This document shows positions 1 through 8,531 of a stretch of DNA of 64,000 nt, in pieces. Each line of letters opens with the position of its first letter. Position 1 is the first letter of the stretch. The notes beneath the pieces are model-generated. The model had not been told where the DNA came from and did no database searches. It saw nothing but the letters and a program-made list of their open reading frames with translations. The stretch comes from Bacteroides caccae (GTDB taxonomy: Bacteria; Bacteroidota; Bacteroidia; Bacteroidales; Bacteroidaceae): positions 3,658,001-3,722,000 of the forward strand of contig NZ_CP022412.2 in NCBI RefSeq assembly GCF_002222615.2, given 5' to 3'. Made by a program: the position numbers and the translations under genes.

Positions 1-245
1 AGATATTGGTTAAATGCAGTGGACAGGGCTATGGCATTATTCCCTTTCAAAAGGACTTTCCCTTTTTCTGATGAGATTTCATACACATCCTCTCCATTGG
101 CGGGGTCGATCAATTGCAGTTTGATCTGTTTCCCATATCCGGGTGTGACTCGCTCTATTAAGGCATAAACAGCCTTAATGTGCGGGTCTTTGGCATAGCC
201 TATTACAGTAAACAGGCACAATAATAACAACAAAGGTTTTTTCAT
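1..245 (-). CDS. Alpha-N-acetylglucosaminidase, GH89 (N-terminal fragment)
   Basis: Only the first 81 codons lie in the window; the gene runs off the left edge. The start at 245 is followed by a clear signal peptide (MKKPLLLLLCLFTVIGYA), so the enzyme is exported. The mature part contains ALIERVTPGYGKQ and VLLKGNNAIALSTAFNQY, which match the N-terminal alpha/beta domain that precedes the catalytic barrel in NAGLU-type GH89 enzymes. These remove terminal alpha-linked GlcNAc from host glycans or glycosaminoglycans, which fits a gut glycan degrader. The catalytic domain is not visible, so activity cannot be judged. The family call rests on this N-terminal domain alone. Confidence 0.8.
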   Translation of the reverse strand, partial: MKKPLLLLLCLFTVIGYAKDPHIKAVYALIERVTPGYGKQIKLQLIDPANGEDVYEISSEKGKVLLKGNNAIALSTAFNQY

Positions 246-269
246 TTGACTATCAATTTTTATATAGCA

Positions 270-277
270 CAAATATA
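270..277 (-). promoter_or_regulatory. Bacteroidetes -7 box for the GH89 gene
   Basis: Read on the minus strand the site is TATATTTG, a full match to the TAnnTTTG -7 consensus of Bacteroides promoters, 25 nt upstream of the start codon. No good -33 TTTG is seen at the usual spacing. Confidence 0.45.
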
Positions 278-467
278 AGAAAAAGATTTTTTCTAAAAAA
301 AATAATTAATACGATGCAGTATTTCCCAATCCCCTGCATTTATTATATAAAAAGCAAACGTAGAATGATCAAACCTATATATCATTAAGACCTATAACCT
401 GAACTTAACAAGTGTGGGGAAAAACAGAAAAGAGAGAGAGTTTTAAAGAAATGTCCCCAAAAACGAA

Positions 468-502
468 GAACCCCTGCCAACTGAGAAAGCTGGCAGGGGT
501 TC
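468..502 (-). terminator. Intrinsic terminator of the dnaN-TPR run
   Basis: Perfect 12-bp stem GAACCCCTGCCA / TGGCAGGGGTTC with an 11-nt loop, 29 nt past the stop of the TPR gene. On the minus strand it is followed by TTCGTTTTTGG; the plus side also has a short T run, so it may act in both directions. Confidence 0.75.
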
Positions 503-530
503 ATTTTTATATCTTCGAAAAAAGCAATCT

Positions 531-2237
531 TTACTTGCAATATTTCTTTATCAGATCATCCGTATTCGGATCACCCAGTTCTTTTGCTTTATTAAAATTG
601 CCGCAAGCTTCATCCGTTTTCTTCAACTGTATCTGACAAAGTCCGAGCAGACGATAGGCCTCGGCATATTTCGGATCTTCTTTCAATATATTATTCAATA
701 TTTGAACAGCCTCTTCATACCGTCCCACACGCAGGTTTACCACTGCTTGCTCTGCCTTATAAGTCAGGTCTTTCGGATTCAGTTCGATCGCCTTGGCAAT
801 ATCATCCAATGCACGTTGATACTGGCGTGCTTTCAGGGCAGCTTGTTCTCGATAATAATAGAACATATCATTCACCTGTCCGTTGACTGCTTTAAAATAA
901 GCATCGTAATCGAGCATCGCATTACGCGCCTGATTGGCATTCAGATTCATCTGTGCACGTTCCAGAAGATAAGGAGCAAACGCGGAAGTAACCGGTTGCG
1001 GACAACGGGCGATACAACTATCCATTAATACAATAACTTCTTTCGGATCCGCTTTCAGCAATTCCTTGGTTTTAGCGGCACTAAAGAAGGTAGCAGGAGA
1101 AGCAATATTGCTGGCGTTCACTTTCTCATAAGCAGCCAAAGCACCTGCATAGTCCTGTTGGGCAAACAGAATATCCCCTTCCAGCTGAGTGTAAACAGGA
1201 AGCGGATCAATAGCGATTGCCTGGCGGAGATTCTTCAAAGCCGTGTCATACGTCCAGTCTTTATACGTCTTCTCAGGCTTCGATAATTGGTAAGCATGCA
1301 TCAACTTGGCAATGTTGTAATACACATCATCCTTTTTCTGTGCTACCTTCAATGCCTTATTAAAGTCGGCAACCGCCTTGTCAAACCAAGATTGGTCTTC
1401 CTGTCCCTTAGTTACATAATAATTGGCACGGCGAATATACCCGTCCGTGCTGTTCGGGAACTGGCGGATAAAATCATCCAATAGTTTGCCGTACTCTTCA
1501 TCCGTCATTTGTGAAGAAGCCATAAACAAGTAAACCAATGCCTGATCTTCCACTTCGGGCAGTCCTTTCCTGATTCCGATACTTTTCAGCGCAGCATCAC
1601 CCAAAGAAAGCGCATTGATTTTTTGTGCCATGGCAAAAGCGGCCCCTGCTGCATAGCAAGTAGTCACCGTATCAATTCCGGAGGACTTCTGGGAAATACC
1701 GAATACCTGTCCTTCCGCATTCATCACCGGGCAACTAACCATTTTATCTTTCATCTGCATACCCAACGTATAATAATGATATTCTCCGGCCACTTTGGAG
1801 ACATCTTTCACTTTACCGGATACACAAGCAATACTCTTTTGTGTCGAATAAGGAAGCATCCATGCATCGGCTCCCACTTCCGGAGCAGCTTTTGCCACGT
1901 TCAACGCAGGAACTTTCTTCTCGGTAATGGCTACACGGAACTTAATAACATCGTACATATCATTAGCTCCAAGTATCACGTCTACCGGCATTTGCTTGCC
2001 GTCCGCCGTGATAACCACCGCACGTTCCGCTCCTTTAAAAAGGCTATAATCAGATAAAGCCAATCCGTCTTCGGATACAAAAAATCCGTTCCCGGTGTTC
2101 AGCATCTTATCATTCTTGTCATAAGTCACCACAGAGAAAACTGCGCGTTTCGCCTTCTCCACCCATTTAGGGGTTTGTGCCATGCTTCCCTGTACCAGAA
2201 AGAAAAGCACCAAAGGTAGGATTAAAATCTTCTTCAT
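531..2237 (-). CDS. Secreted trypsin-fold (degenerate) plus tetratricopeptide-repeat protein
   Basis: 568 aa. A signal peptide (residues 1-20, ending GSMA) is followed by a domain of about 160 aa that resembles the HtrA/trypsin fold: TGNGFFVSEDGLALSDYSLF (48-67) aligns with the usual GSGFIIS..G.ILTN.HV segment, and YDVIKF (95-100) with the Asp strand. The catalytic His position is replaced in LSDYSLF, and no GDSGGP-like serine motif is present (the region reads PVMNAEGQVFGIS), so it is probably not a protease. From about residue 240 to the end there are many TPR units, e.g. RALDDIAKAIELNPKDLTYK and EAYRLLGLCQIQLKKTDEAC. It is likely a periplasmic scaffold. It starts 1 nt after rlmB and is the last gene of the run. 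Confidence 0.75.
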   Translation of the reverse strand: MKKILILPLVLFFLVQGSMAQTPKWVEKAKRAVFSVVTYDKNDKMLNTGNGFFVSEDGLALSDYSLFKGAERAVVITADGKQMPVDVILGANDMYDVIKFRVAITEKKVPALNVAKAAPEVGADAWMLPYSTQKSIACVSGKVKDVSKVAGEYHYYTLGMQMKDKMVSCPVMNAEGQVFGISQKSSGIDTVTTCYAAGAAFAMAQKINALSLGDAALKSIGIRKGLPEVEDQALVYLFMASSQMTDEEYGKLLDDFIRQFPNSTDGYIRRANYYVTKGQEDQSWFDKAVADFNKALKVAQKKDDVYYNIAKLMHAYQLSKPEKTYKDWTYDTALKNLRQAIAIDPLPVYTQLEGDILFAQQDYAGALAAYEKVNASNIASPATFFSAAKTKELLKADPKEVIVLMDSCIARCPQPVTSAFAPYLLERAQMNLNANQARNAMLDYDAYFKAVNGQVNDMFYYYREQAALKARQYQRALDDIAKAIELNPKDLTYKAEQAVVNLRVGRYEEAVQILNNILKEDPKYAEAYRLLGLCQIQLKKTDEACGNFNKAKELGDPNTDDLIKKYCK

Positions 2238-2238
2238 A

Positions 2239-2982
2239 TCAGTCGTTGTTTCTTTGTTTCACAGCTTCGTAAATCAGGATACCGGCAGCAACAGACACAT
2301 TGAGGGATTCGATTGTTCCCAACATCGGTATCTTCACCCATTCGTCACAGAGTGCCAGGTTATCATAAGAGACTCCCGTATCTTCCGCACCCATAATGAT
2401 GCATAACGGTCCTGTATAATCAGCTTTCGTATAGTCGTAGTCTCCTTTTTCCGTAGCAGCAACAATACGGAAACCGCTATCCTTCAAGTATTGCAGAGTC
2501 GCACGCAGATTTTGCTCACGACATACCGGAAGGGTATGCAATGCCCCTGCAGAAGTTTTCACAGCATCCGCATTCACAGAAGCACTGCCACGAGCCGGAA
2601 TAATCACAGCGTCTACGGCTGCACATTCACAGGTACGGGCAATTGCACCGAAATTGCGTACATCGGTCACTCCGTCAAGCATGACGAAAAACGGATTCTT
2701 CCCTTGTTCGAACAAGAAAGGAACGAGATCTTCCGTCTTCTGATAAGTCACGGATGAAATGAAAGCCACCACACCCTGATGATTTTTCCGGGTGATACGG
2801 TTAATACGCTCCACCGGAACACGCTGAACGGGTATCAGCAGACCTTTCAAAGCTGCAAAAAGTTCTTTGGAAAGATCACTCTGAATGTCTTTCTTTACCA
2901 GAATCTTATCAATCTCTTTACCAGCCTGAATGGCCTCTATCACGGCACGAACGCCGAAAATCATTTCACTTTTATCAAGCAT
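2239..2982 (-). CDS. rlmB: 23S rRNA (guanosine-2'-O)-methyltransferase, TrmH/SPOUT family
   Basis: 247 aa, the usual length. The N-terminal L30e-like substrate-binding part (FGVRAVIEAIQAGKEIDK, about 9-26) precedes a SPOUT knot with all three family motifs: DVRNFGAIARTCE (about 105-117), IIMGAEDTGVSYDNLALCDE (near 190) and IESLNVSVAAGILIYE (near 225). It methylates a ribose 2'-OH with SAM; by family this is G2251 of 23S rRNA in the peptidyl-transferase loop. It lies between recN and the TPR gene in one minus-strand run. The paralogous TrmH-like enzymes of Bacteroides are similar, so the exact target is inferred. Confidence 0.85.
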   Translation of the reverse strand: MLDKSEMIFGVRAVIEAIQAGKEIDKILVKKDIQSDLSKELFAALKGLLIPVQRVPVERINRITRKNHQGVVAFISSVTYQKTEDLVPFLFEQGKNPFFVMLDGVTDVRNFGAIARTCECAAVDAVIIPARGSASVNADAVKTSAGALHTLPVCREQNLRATLQYLKDSGFRIVAATEKGDYDYTKADYTGPLCIIMGAEDTGVSYDNLALCDEWVKIPMLGTIESLNVSVAAGILIYEAVKQRNND

Positions 2983-3017
2983 CTATGTTAATTTACTGTT
3001 TTATAATTTACTATTTA

Positions 3018-4679
3018 TCAGTTGCGGGCAAGCAGGGCTTTGGCATTGCTAAGGGCAGCTTCGGTCAATGTAGCACCGCTTAACATGTGTGCAATCTCCT
3101 CTACCCGTTCCTCGTCGGTGAGACGTCGGATGTGGCTGTTGGTTTCCGTATCGCTGTCCTTCTTATATACTTTATAATGGGCCCCTCCCCGGGCAGCTAT
3201 CTGCGGCAGGTGAGTGATACTGATAACCTGACGGTTCTGTTCGCCCATTTCCTGCATCATGTCTGCCATGCGGTCGGCTATTTCACCGGATACTCCGGTG
3301 TCAATCTCATCAAATACGATAGTCGGCAGTTTCACGGCTCCGGCAATCATTGCTTTGATAGACAGCATGACACGCGCTATTTCACCTCCCGAAGCGACGG
3401 AAGAAATGTTCTGCAACACACCGTTCTTGTTGGCAGAAAACAAGAAGCTGACAGTATCTTCTCCCTGTAATCCGGGTTCTTTCTTTAACCCCATTTCCAC
3501 CTGGAAACGGACATTCGGCATTCCCAACGGTACCAACCGGGCTGCCAACTGTTTTTCCACCTCACGCGCAGCCGCTGCACGGGCTTTAGTCAGCACTTCC
3601 GCCTGCTGCTTGACCTGTTTATATTGTTCTTCCTTACGTTCTGTCAGTTCGGCAATGCGCTCATCGTAAGAAGTGATAGCGGACAACTTGCCACGATATT
3701 CCTCCGTCAAAGCAATCAGCTCCTCAAGTGTCTGCACACGGTGTTTCTGTTGCAGGGAATAGATCATGTTCAGACGATCGTTCACCTCATCCAGCCTTGT
3801 AGGATTGAACTCGATAGACTCACCTTGCGAAGATACCTCCTGCGAAATATCTTTCAGTTCGATATAGGCACTTTCCATACGTTCGGCAAGTTCCTTGGCA
3901 GGCTGATAAACTCTTTGCAAGTTATTCAGCGTATTGAGACTGTCCTTTAAATAGGAAAGCAATCCTCCTTCGTCCGAAGCAAAAGACTGTTCCACCCGAT
4001 AAAGCCCCGCCTTGATCTCCTCCGCATGACTTAACATTTCAGCTTCTTGTTCCAGTTCCTCCTGCTCTCCTTCGGCAAGATGAGCTTCTTCAAGCTGCTC
4101 CAGTTGAAAACGGATATAATCTTCATCGGCACGGCTTTTCTCAGCCAGTTCCATTAACTCGGACAGCTCTCTTTCAGTCTGTTTCCACCCGGCATAACGA
4201 GAGTGATATTTCTCCAGTGCCGCATCATTATGTGCAAGAATGTCGAGCACATTCAACTGAAACCCTTCCTTATTGAGCAACAGGTTCTGATGTTGCGAAT
4301 GTACATCAATCAACTGTTCGCCCAACTCTTTTACCTGCACCAAAGATGCGGGAGTATCATTAATAAATGCCCGGCTTTTACCGGATGCCTGCACTTCACG
4401 GCGCAAGATGCACTCCTCATCATATTCCAGCTCGTTCTCCTCAAAGAACGGGCGCATACCATACGCTGAAATATCAAAACGTGCCTCTATTACACATTTG
4501 GAAGCCCCCCGGCGAATGGCCTTCATATCCGCCCGCTGCCCAAGCAACAGACCGATTGCTCCCAGAATAATTGACTTTCCGGCCCCCGTTTCACCTGTTA
4601 TAACGGAAAAGCCTGTTTCAAAACTGATGTCCAGTTTCTCTATCAATGCGTAATTCTGAATGTATAATGAACGTAACAT
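3018..4679 (-). CDS. recN: DNA repair protein RecN
   Basis: 553 aa SMC-like ATPase. The N-terminal Walker A is GETGAGKSIIL (about 29-39), the middle (about 160-370) is coiled coil rich in E, K, Q and L, and the C-terminal half holds the ABC signature region (ASGGEIARVML) and Walker B IVFDEIDTGVSGEIADRM. It acts in double-strand-break repair with RecA. It lies 15 nt downstream of coaBC and 35 nt upstream of rlmB. No SOS box can be recognised in the gaps, and the gene looks co-transcribed with dnaN and coaBC. Confidence 0.95.
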   Translation of the reverse strand: MLRSLYIQNYALIEKLDISFETGFSVITGETGAGKSIILGAIGLLLGQRADMKAIRRGASKCVIEARFDISAYGMRPFFEENELEYDEECILRREVQASGKSRAFINDTPASLVQVKELGEQLIDVHSQHQNLLLNKEGFQLNVLDILAHNDAALEKYHSRYAGWKQTERELSELMELAEKSRADEDYIRFQLEQLEEAHLAEGEQEELEQEAEMLSHAEEIKAGLYRVEQSFASDEGGLLSYLKDSLNTLNNLQRVYQPAKELAERMESAYIELKDISQEVSSQGESIEFNPTRLDEVNDRLNMIYSLQQKHRVQTLEELIALTEEYRGKLSAITSYDERIAELTERKEEQYKQVKQQAEVLTKARAAAAREVEKQLAARLVPLGMPNVRFQVEMGLKKEPGLQGEDTVSFLFSANKNGVLQNISSVASGGEIARVMLSIKAMIAGAVKLPTIVFDEIDTGVSGEIADRMADMMQEMGEQNRQVISITHLPQIAARGGAHYKVYKKDSDTETNSHIRRLTDEERVEEIAHMLSGATLTEAALSNAKALLARN

Positions 4680-4694
4680 TTGAATCAGTGAAAG

Positions 4695-5912
4695 TTAAGG
4701 GTTGAGAGTTAAGAGTTTCAATTCATCAGACAGACGATCGATAATATCTTGAGCTACTTCCGTTTTTGATTTCAGGGGGTAGTCAGTACGACCTTTTCTG
4801 TCTATTATACTTATTTTATTCGTATCGTAACGGAATCCGGCTCCCGCATCATTGAGCGAATTAAGTACAATGAAGTCGAAGTTCTTGCGTTCGAGCTTTC
4901 CTTCGGCATTCTGCTGTTCATTGTTCGTTTCGAGGGCAAAGCCTACCAACAACTGATTCTTACCTTTCAACGCTCCCAGACTTGCCGCAATATCTTCGGT
5001 TGCCTGAAGATGCAGAGTCAGTTCTTCCTCCTTCTCACGTTTAATTTTCTTATCGGCTACCACCTCCGGACGGAAATCGGCTACTGCCGCACAAAGAATA
5101 CCCGCATCGGCTTCGGCAAAGTATTTTTTCGACGCTACCGACATTTCGCCGGCAGACTCTACATCAATGCGACGAATGCGGGAATGTTGTGTTTTCAGTT
5201 GCACGGGTCCCGCTATCAGTGTCACCTGCGCTCCACGACGTGCACATTCTTCCGCGAGGGCAAACCCCATTTTTCCAGAAGAATAGTTGCCGATAAAACG
5301 GACAGGGTCAATCTTCTCATAAGTCGGCCCGGCTGTAATCATTATTTTCTTATCTTGCAGCTCACCGTTTGCAGAAAAAAATTCATCCAGCACACGGATG
5401 ATATTCTCCGGTTCCTCCATACGTCCCTTCCCTACAAGATGACTGGCAAGCTCACCCGTACCCGGCTCGATAATATAATTGCCGTAAGAACGAAGTATCT
5501 CCAGATTCTTCTGAGTGGCAGGATGAGCATACATATCGAGGTCCATAGCCGGAGCTACAAACACCGGAGCTTTCGCCGAAAGATAGGTCGTTATCAGCAT
5601 ATTATCAGCTATCCCGTTTGCCATTTTGCCAATGGTAGAGGCAGTGGCGGGAGCTATCAGCATCGCATCTGCCCACAGTCCGAGGTCAACGTGGCTGTTC
5701 CACGTTCCGTCACGTTGGGCAAAGAATTCACTGATGACCGGTTTGCTGGTCAAAGCCGATAGAGTAATGGGAGTAATAAATTCTTTTCCCGCCGGAGTAA
5801 TCACAACCTGCACTTCCGCTCCTTGCCTGATAAGTCCGCGGATGATATAGCAAGCCTTATATGCGGCAATACTGCCGGTAATTCCAAGAATTATCTTTTT
5901 TCCTTTTAGCAT
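4695..5912 (-). CDS. coaBC: Bifunctional phosphopantothenoylcysteine decarboxylase/synthetase
   Basis: 405 aa, two steps of coenzyme A synthesis. The N-terminal CoaC flavoprotein half has GSIAAYKACYIIRGL, the active-site His in NSHVDLGLWADAML and the PxMxxxM-type loop (PAMDLDMY). The C-terminal CoaB half starts near residue 188 with ITAGPTYEKIDPVRFIGNYS, the nucleotide-binding and dimer segment. The ATG overlaps the stop of the upstream exonuclease by one base. The last codons (KLLTLNP) and the following bases form an imperfect repeat of AGTTAAG and GGTTGAG units, so the C-terminal tail looks repeat-derived. Confidence 0.95.
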   Translation of the reverse strand: MLKGKKIILGITGSIAAYKACYIIRGLIRQGAEVQVVITPAGKEFITPITLSALTSKPVISEFFAQRDGTWNSHVDLGLWADAMLIAPATASTIGKMANGIADNMLITTYLSAKAPVFVAPAMDLDMYAHPATQKNLEILRSYGNYIIEPGTGELASHLVGKGRMEEPENIIRVLDEFFSANGELQDKKIMITAGPTYEKIDPVRFIGNYSSGKMGFALAEECARRGAQVTLIAGPVQLKTQHSRIRRIDVESAGEMSVASKKYFAEADAGILCAAVADFRPEVVADKKIKREKEEELTLHLQATEDIAASLGALKGKNQLLVGFALETNNEQQNAEGKLERKNFDFIVLNSLNDAGAGFRYDTNKISIIDRKGRTDYPLKSKTEVAQDIIDRLSDELKLLTLNP

Positions 5913-6691
5913 TATTTCGTAATCAAATTACTCATTTCACGCAAGCGGATCTTAGTCAAGGCCGCCTTCGTATTCAGCGTGAAATCACTATTCAAAATCC
6001 AACTGTAATATCCGGGGTCTTTCTTCAACACCTCGGCTACCGACATTCCTTTATACTTTCCGAAGTTGAACACTTCCGTTCCATTATCATCGTAAACCAT
6101 ACGTCCTGCAAAATCTACGTTTTTGCTGAAACTGGAATAATCGGCAAGGAATGCGATGTCATTCTGAAGATCCGGATAACGGTCGAGCTGTGCCTTCAGC
6201 ACCTCGTATGTAGCCCGTGTATCCGCTTCGGCAGTGTGCGCATCTTCCAGATTCTTCTCGCAATAGAACTTGTAGGCTGCGGACAGGGTACGTTGTTCCA
6301 TTTTATGAAATATCACCTGTACATCCACAAATTTACGTTTGCTCATATCAATGTCCACCCCGGCACGCAGAAATTCTTCTGCCAGCACAGGAATATCAAA
6401 ACGGTTGGAATTGAATCCGGCCAGGTCGCATCCTTCAATGTCGCGGGCAATATTCTTTGCCACTTCCTTGAAAGTCGGGCAATCTGCCACGTCAGCGTCA
6501 TAAATGCCATGCACGGCGGAAGATGCTTCGGGGATGTGCATTTCGGGATTGATGCGCAGAGTTTTCGCTTCCTCATTCCCGTTCGGGTAAACTTTCAAAT
6601 AACAGATTTCAACGATTCGGTCTGTGTTGATATTGGTTCCTGTCGTCTCAAGATCGAAAAAGACAATAGGGTTTTTCAGATTTAATTTCAT
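5912..6691 (-). CDS. DEDDh 3'-5' exonuclease, DnaQ family
   Basis: 259 aa. The three Exo motifs are visible: FFDLETTGTN (about 11-20), LAGFNSNRFDIPVL (about 90-103) and HTAEADTRATYEVL (about 151-164), giving the D-E-D-D set and the catalytic His. The C-terminus adds FNFGKYKGMSVAEVLKKDP, a small domain often seen after DnaQ-like nucleases in Bacteroidetes. It could be a proofreading epsilon-like subunit or a separate repair or RNA exonuclease; its place next to dnaN favours replication or repair. A large inverted repeat separates it from dnaN. Confidence 0.85.
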   Translation of the reverse strand: MKLNLKNPIVFFDLETTGTNINTDRIVEICYLKVYPNGNEEAKTLRINPEMHIPEASSAVHGIYDADVADCPTFKEVAKNIARDIEGCDLAGFNSNRFDIPVLAEEFLRAGVDIDMSKRKFVDVQVIFHKMEQRTLSAAYKFYCEKNLEDAHTAEADTRATYEVLKAQLDRYPDLQNDIAFLADYSSFSKNVDFAGRMVYDDNGTEVFNFGKYKGMSVAEVLKKDPGYYSWILNSDFTLNTKAALTKIRLREMSNLITK

Positions 6692-6705
6692 TTTTATTCA
6701 TTTTG

Positions 6706-6798
6706 TTTCACAACAGAGGACGCGGAGGACATAGAGAGTAAATGAAAGGAATGTCATTCAAATTATCCTCTGTGTCCTCCGTGTCCTCTGTCGTGAAA
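6706..6798. repeat. Large imperfect inverted repeat between dnaN and the exonuclease
   Basis: Two 31-nt arms (6706-6736 and 6768-6798) match at 28 of 31 positions with a 31-nt loop. Each arm is itself built of GAGGAC-type subunits (AGAGGACGCGGAGGACA). There is no T tract, so it does not look like an ordinary terminator. It fills nearly the whole 113-nt gap. Confidence 0.8.
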
Positions 6799-6804
6799 TG
6801 TATA

Positions 6805-7929
6805 TTAATCGTTCAACATCATCGGCATTAACAACATCAGCAGGTCTTCATTTTCTTCCTGTTCCACCGGTACGATGACACCGGCACGTGAAGGATCGGC
6901 AAGTTCGATAACAACTTCGTCTGCCGAAATATTGTTAAGAATGTCGATTAGGAATGTAGACTTGAATCCGATGCTCATTGCCGCACCTGCATACTGGCAG
7001 ACTTGTGTTTCTTCGGCAGAAGTGGAGAAGTCGATATCTTGTGCGGAAATCACGATCTGGTTCTCCTGCATACGAAGTTTAATCAAGCTGCTGGCCTGTG
7101 ACGAGAAAATAGACACACGGCGCAAAGCTCCGATCAGCTGTTGCCGGTCGACCGTCACTTTATGCGGGTTGTTCTGCGGAATTACAGAGTTGTAGTTCGG
7201 ATAGCGTCCTTCGATCAAACGGCATACCATGCGATAGCTATCGAGCATAAACACAGCGTTGCGTTCATCAAATTCGATCGTCACAGAGCCTTGTTCCTTC
7301 GGCAGAAGGTTTTTGAGCAATGTAGCCGGTTTTTTGGGAAGGATGAAGGCAGCACGTTCGTTACCCTTGGCAGCCAGCGTCTTGCAACGTACCAGCTTGT
7401 GGCCGTCCGAAGCCACCATTGTGATATCTTCTGTTGTAATATCGAAATAAATACCGTTCATCACCGGGCGGAGTTCGTCGTCGGCAGTAGCGAAGACCGA
7501 GCGGTTGATTCCCCCCAGCAACACTTCCGCTTCCATTTCCACACGAACTGCGTTGTCACCCAATGTAGCCGATTGCGGAAATTCGTCCGCATTCTGTCCC
7601 ATTAGGCTGTATTTCCCATTCTGGTACTGCACTGTTATTTCGTAGTTGTCCGGATTGATCAAGAACGTGAGAGGTTGTTCCGGAATTTCTTTCAGTGCGT
7701 CGAGCAAAGTTTTCGCTACTACGGCAAAACGCCCGTTGGTATCGCTTTCATTCACTTCTACGGTAGTAACCATTGTAGTTTCACTGTCAGATACAGTCAC
7801 AGACAATGTTCCGTCTTCCAGTTCGAAGAGGAAACAATCGAGAATAGGCAGCGCATTTTTTGAATTAATCACACGGCTGATAGCCTGTAAATGGCTGGAA
7901 AGAGCAGTACTTGAAACGATAAATTTCAT
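6805..7929 (-). CDS. dnaN: DNA polymerase III beta sliding clamp
   Basis: 374 aa with the three-domain clamp pattern: N-terminal MKFIVSSTALSSHLQAISRV, the central ILPKKPATLLKNLL stretch and the C-terminal LLMLLMPMMLND tail, which corresponds to the family's PMR end. It is the first gene of the leftward run. A Bacteroidetes promoter sits 40-70 nt upstream. Length and motifs are normal. Confidence 0.97.
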   Translation of the reverse strand: MKFIVSSTALSSHLQAISRVINSKNALPILDCFLFELEDGTLSVTVSDSETTMVTTVEVNESDTNGRFAVVAKTLLDALKEIPEQPLTFLINPDNYEITVQYQNGKYSLMGQNADEFPQSATLGDNAVRVEMEAEVLLGGINRSVFATADDELRPVMNGIYFDITTEDITMVASDGHKLVRCKTLAAKGNERAAFILPKKPATLLKNLLPKEQGSVTIEFDERNAVFMLDSYRMVCRLIEGRYPNYNSVIPQNNPHKVTVDRQQLIGALRRVSIFSSQASSLIKLRMQENQIVISAQDIDFSTSAEETQVCQYAGAAMSIGFKSTFLIDILNNISADEVVIELADPSRAGVIVPVEQEENEDLLMLLMPMMLND

Positions 7930-7968
7930 ATATTTTCGTGTATTTAAGTTTTAAATGTTCTATCGCAC

Positions 7969-7999
7969 AAAGTTACGAAAAAAGATTGGGGCTACCCAA
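7969..7999 (-). promoter_or_regulatory. Promoter of dnaN
   Basis: On the minus strand a TTG (7997-7999) is followed after 20 nt by TAACTTTG (7969-7976), a full match to the Bacteroides -7 box. The predicted transcript start lies about 33 nt before the dnaN ATG. Confidence 0.6.
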
Positions 8000-8052
8000 T
8001 AAAAACAAAAGAAAAAAACAGGCTTTGTGTGAAGGATATTACTAAAAAATTG

Positions 8053-8060
8053 TAACTTCG
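8053..8060 (+). promoter_or_regulatory. Probable -7 box of the DUF3127 gene
   Basis: TAACTTCG differs from TAnnTTTG at one position and lies 24 nt before the ATG. No well-placed -33 is seen. It forms a divergent arrangement with the dnaN promoter. Confidence 0.4.
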
Positions 8061-8083
8061 CCGCAGAATTTAAAATTATTGCA

Positions 8084-8458
8084 ATGGAATTTACAGGAAA
8101 AATCATCGCTATCCTCTCTCCGAGAGGCGGAGTTTCAAAAACTAGCGGCAACGAGTGGAAATCACAAGAGTACGTAATCGAAAACCATGACCAATATCCG
8201 CGTAAAATGTGTTTCGACGTGTTTGGCGCAGACAAAATCGAGCAGTTCAACATTCAAATGGGCGAAGAACTGACCGTATCATTCGACGTTGACGCCCGCC
8301 AGTGGAACGACCGTTGGTTCAACAGTATCCGTGCATGGAAAGTGGAGCGTGTAGGCGCAGGTGCTCCAATGGCTCCGGGTGCTCCCGTTCCTCCTCCGGC
8401 TCCTGCCGCTACTCCGGAATTTACTCCGGGTGATGCCAAGGACGATCTGCCTTTCTAA
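8084..8458 (+). CDS. DUF3127 protein (small OB-fold-like, possibly ssDNA-binding)
   Basis: 124 aa. Residues 1-90 match DUF3127 (MEFTGKIIAILSPRGGVSKT, EYVIENHDQYPRKMCFDVFG, SVFDVDARQWNDRWFNSIRAW-like segments). The fold and pattern recall single-stranded-DNA or primosomal OB proteins, but function is unproven. The tail is Pro/Ala-rich (APGAPVPPPAPAATP) and ends in an acidic DAKDDLPF. That ending is strongly reminiscent of the C-terminal DDxPF tip by which SSB recruits partner proteins. A strong terminator follows 33 nt later. Confidence 0.8.
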   Translation: MEFTGKIIAILSPRGGVSKTSGNEWKSQEYVIENHDQYPRKMCFDVFGADKIEQFNIQMGEELTVSFDVDARQWNDRWFNSIRAWKVERVGAGAPMAPGAPVPPPAPAATPEFTPGDAKDDLPF

Positions 8459-8490
8459 GCCGAAAGTATTCCGCTTGACGATACAGATAA

Positions 8491-8531
8491 AAAAACTCCC
8501 GGTGAGAATGATTCTTGCCGGGAGTTTTTTT
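8491..8531 (+). terminator. Intrinsic terminator of the DUF3127 gene
   Basis: ACTCCCGG / CCGGGAGT stem with an extra inner AGAAT/ATTCT pairing, followed by TTTTTTT. Confidence 0.9.

Noticed and set aside
412..636. 74-aa plus-strand frame
   Set aside because: It crosses a terminator hairpin and the antisense of the TPR gene end.
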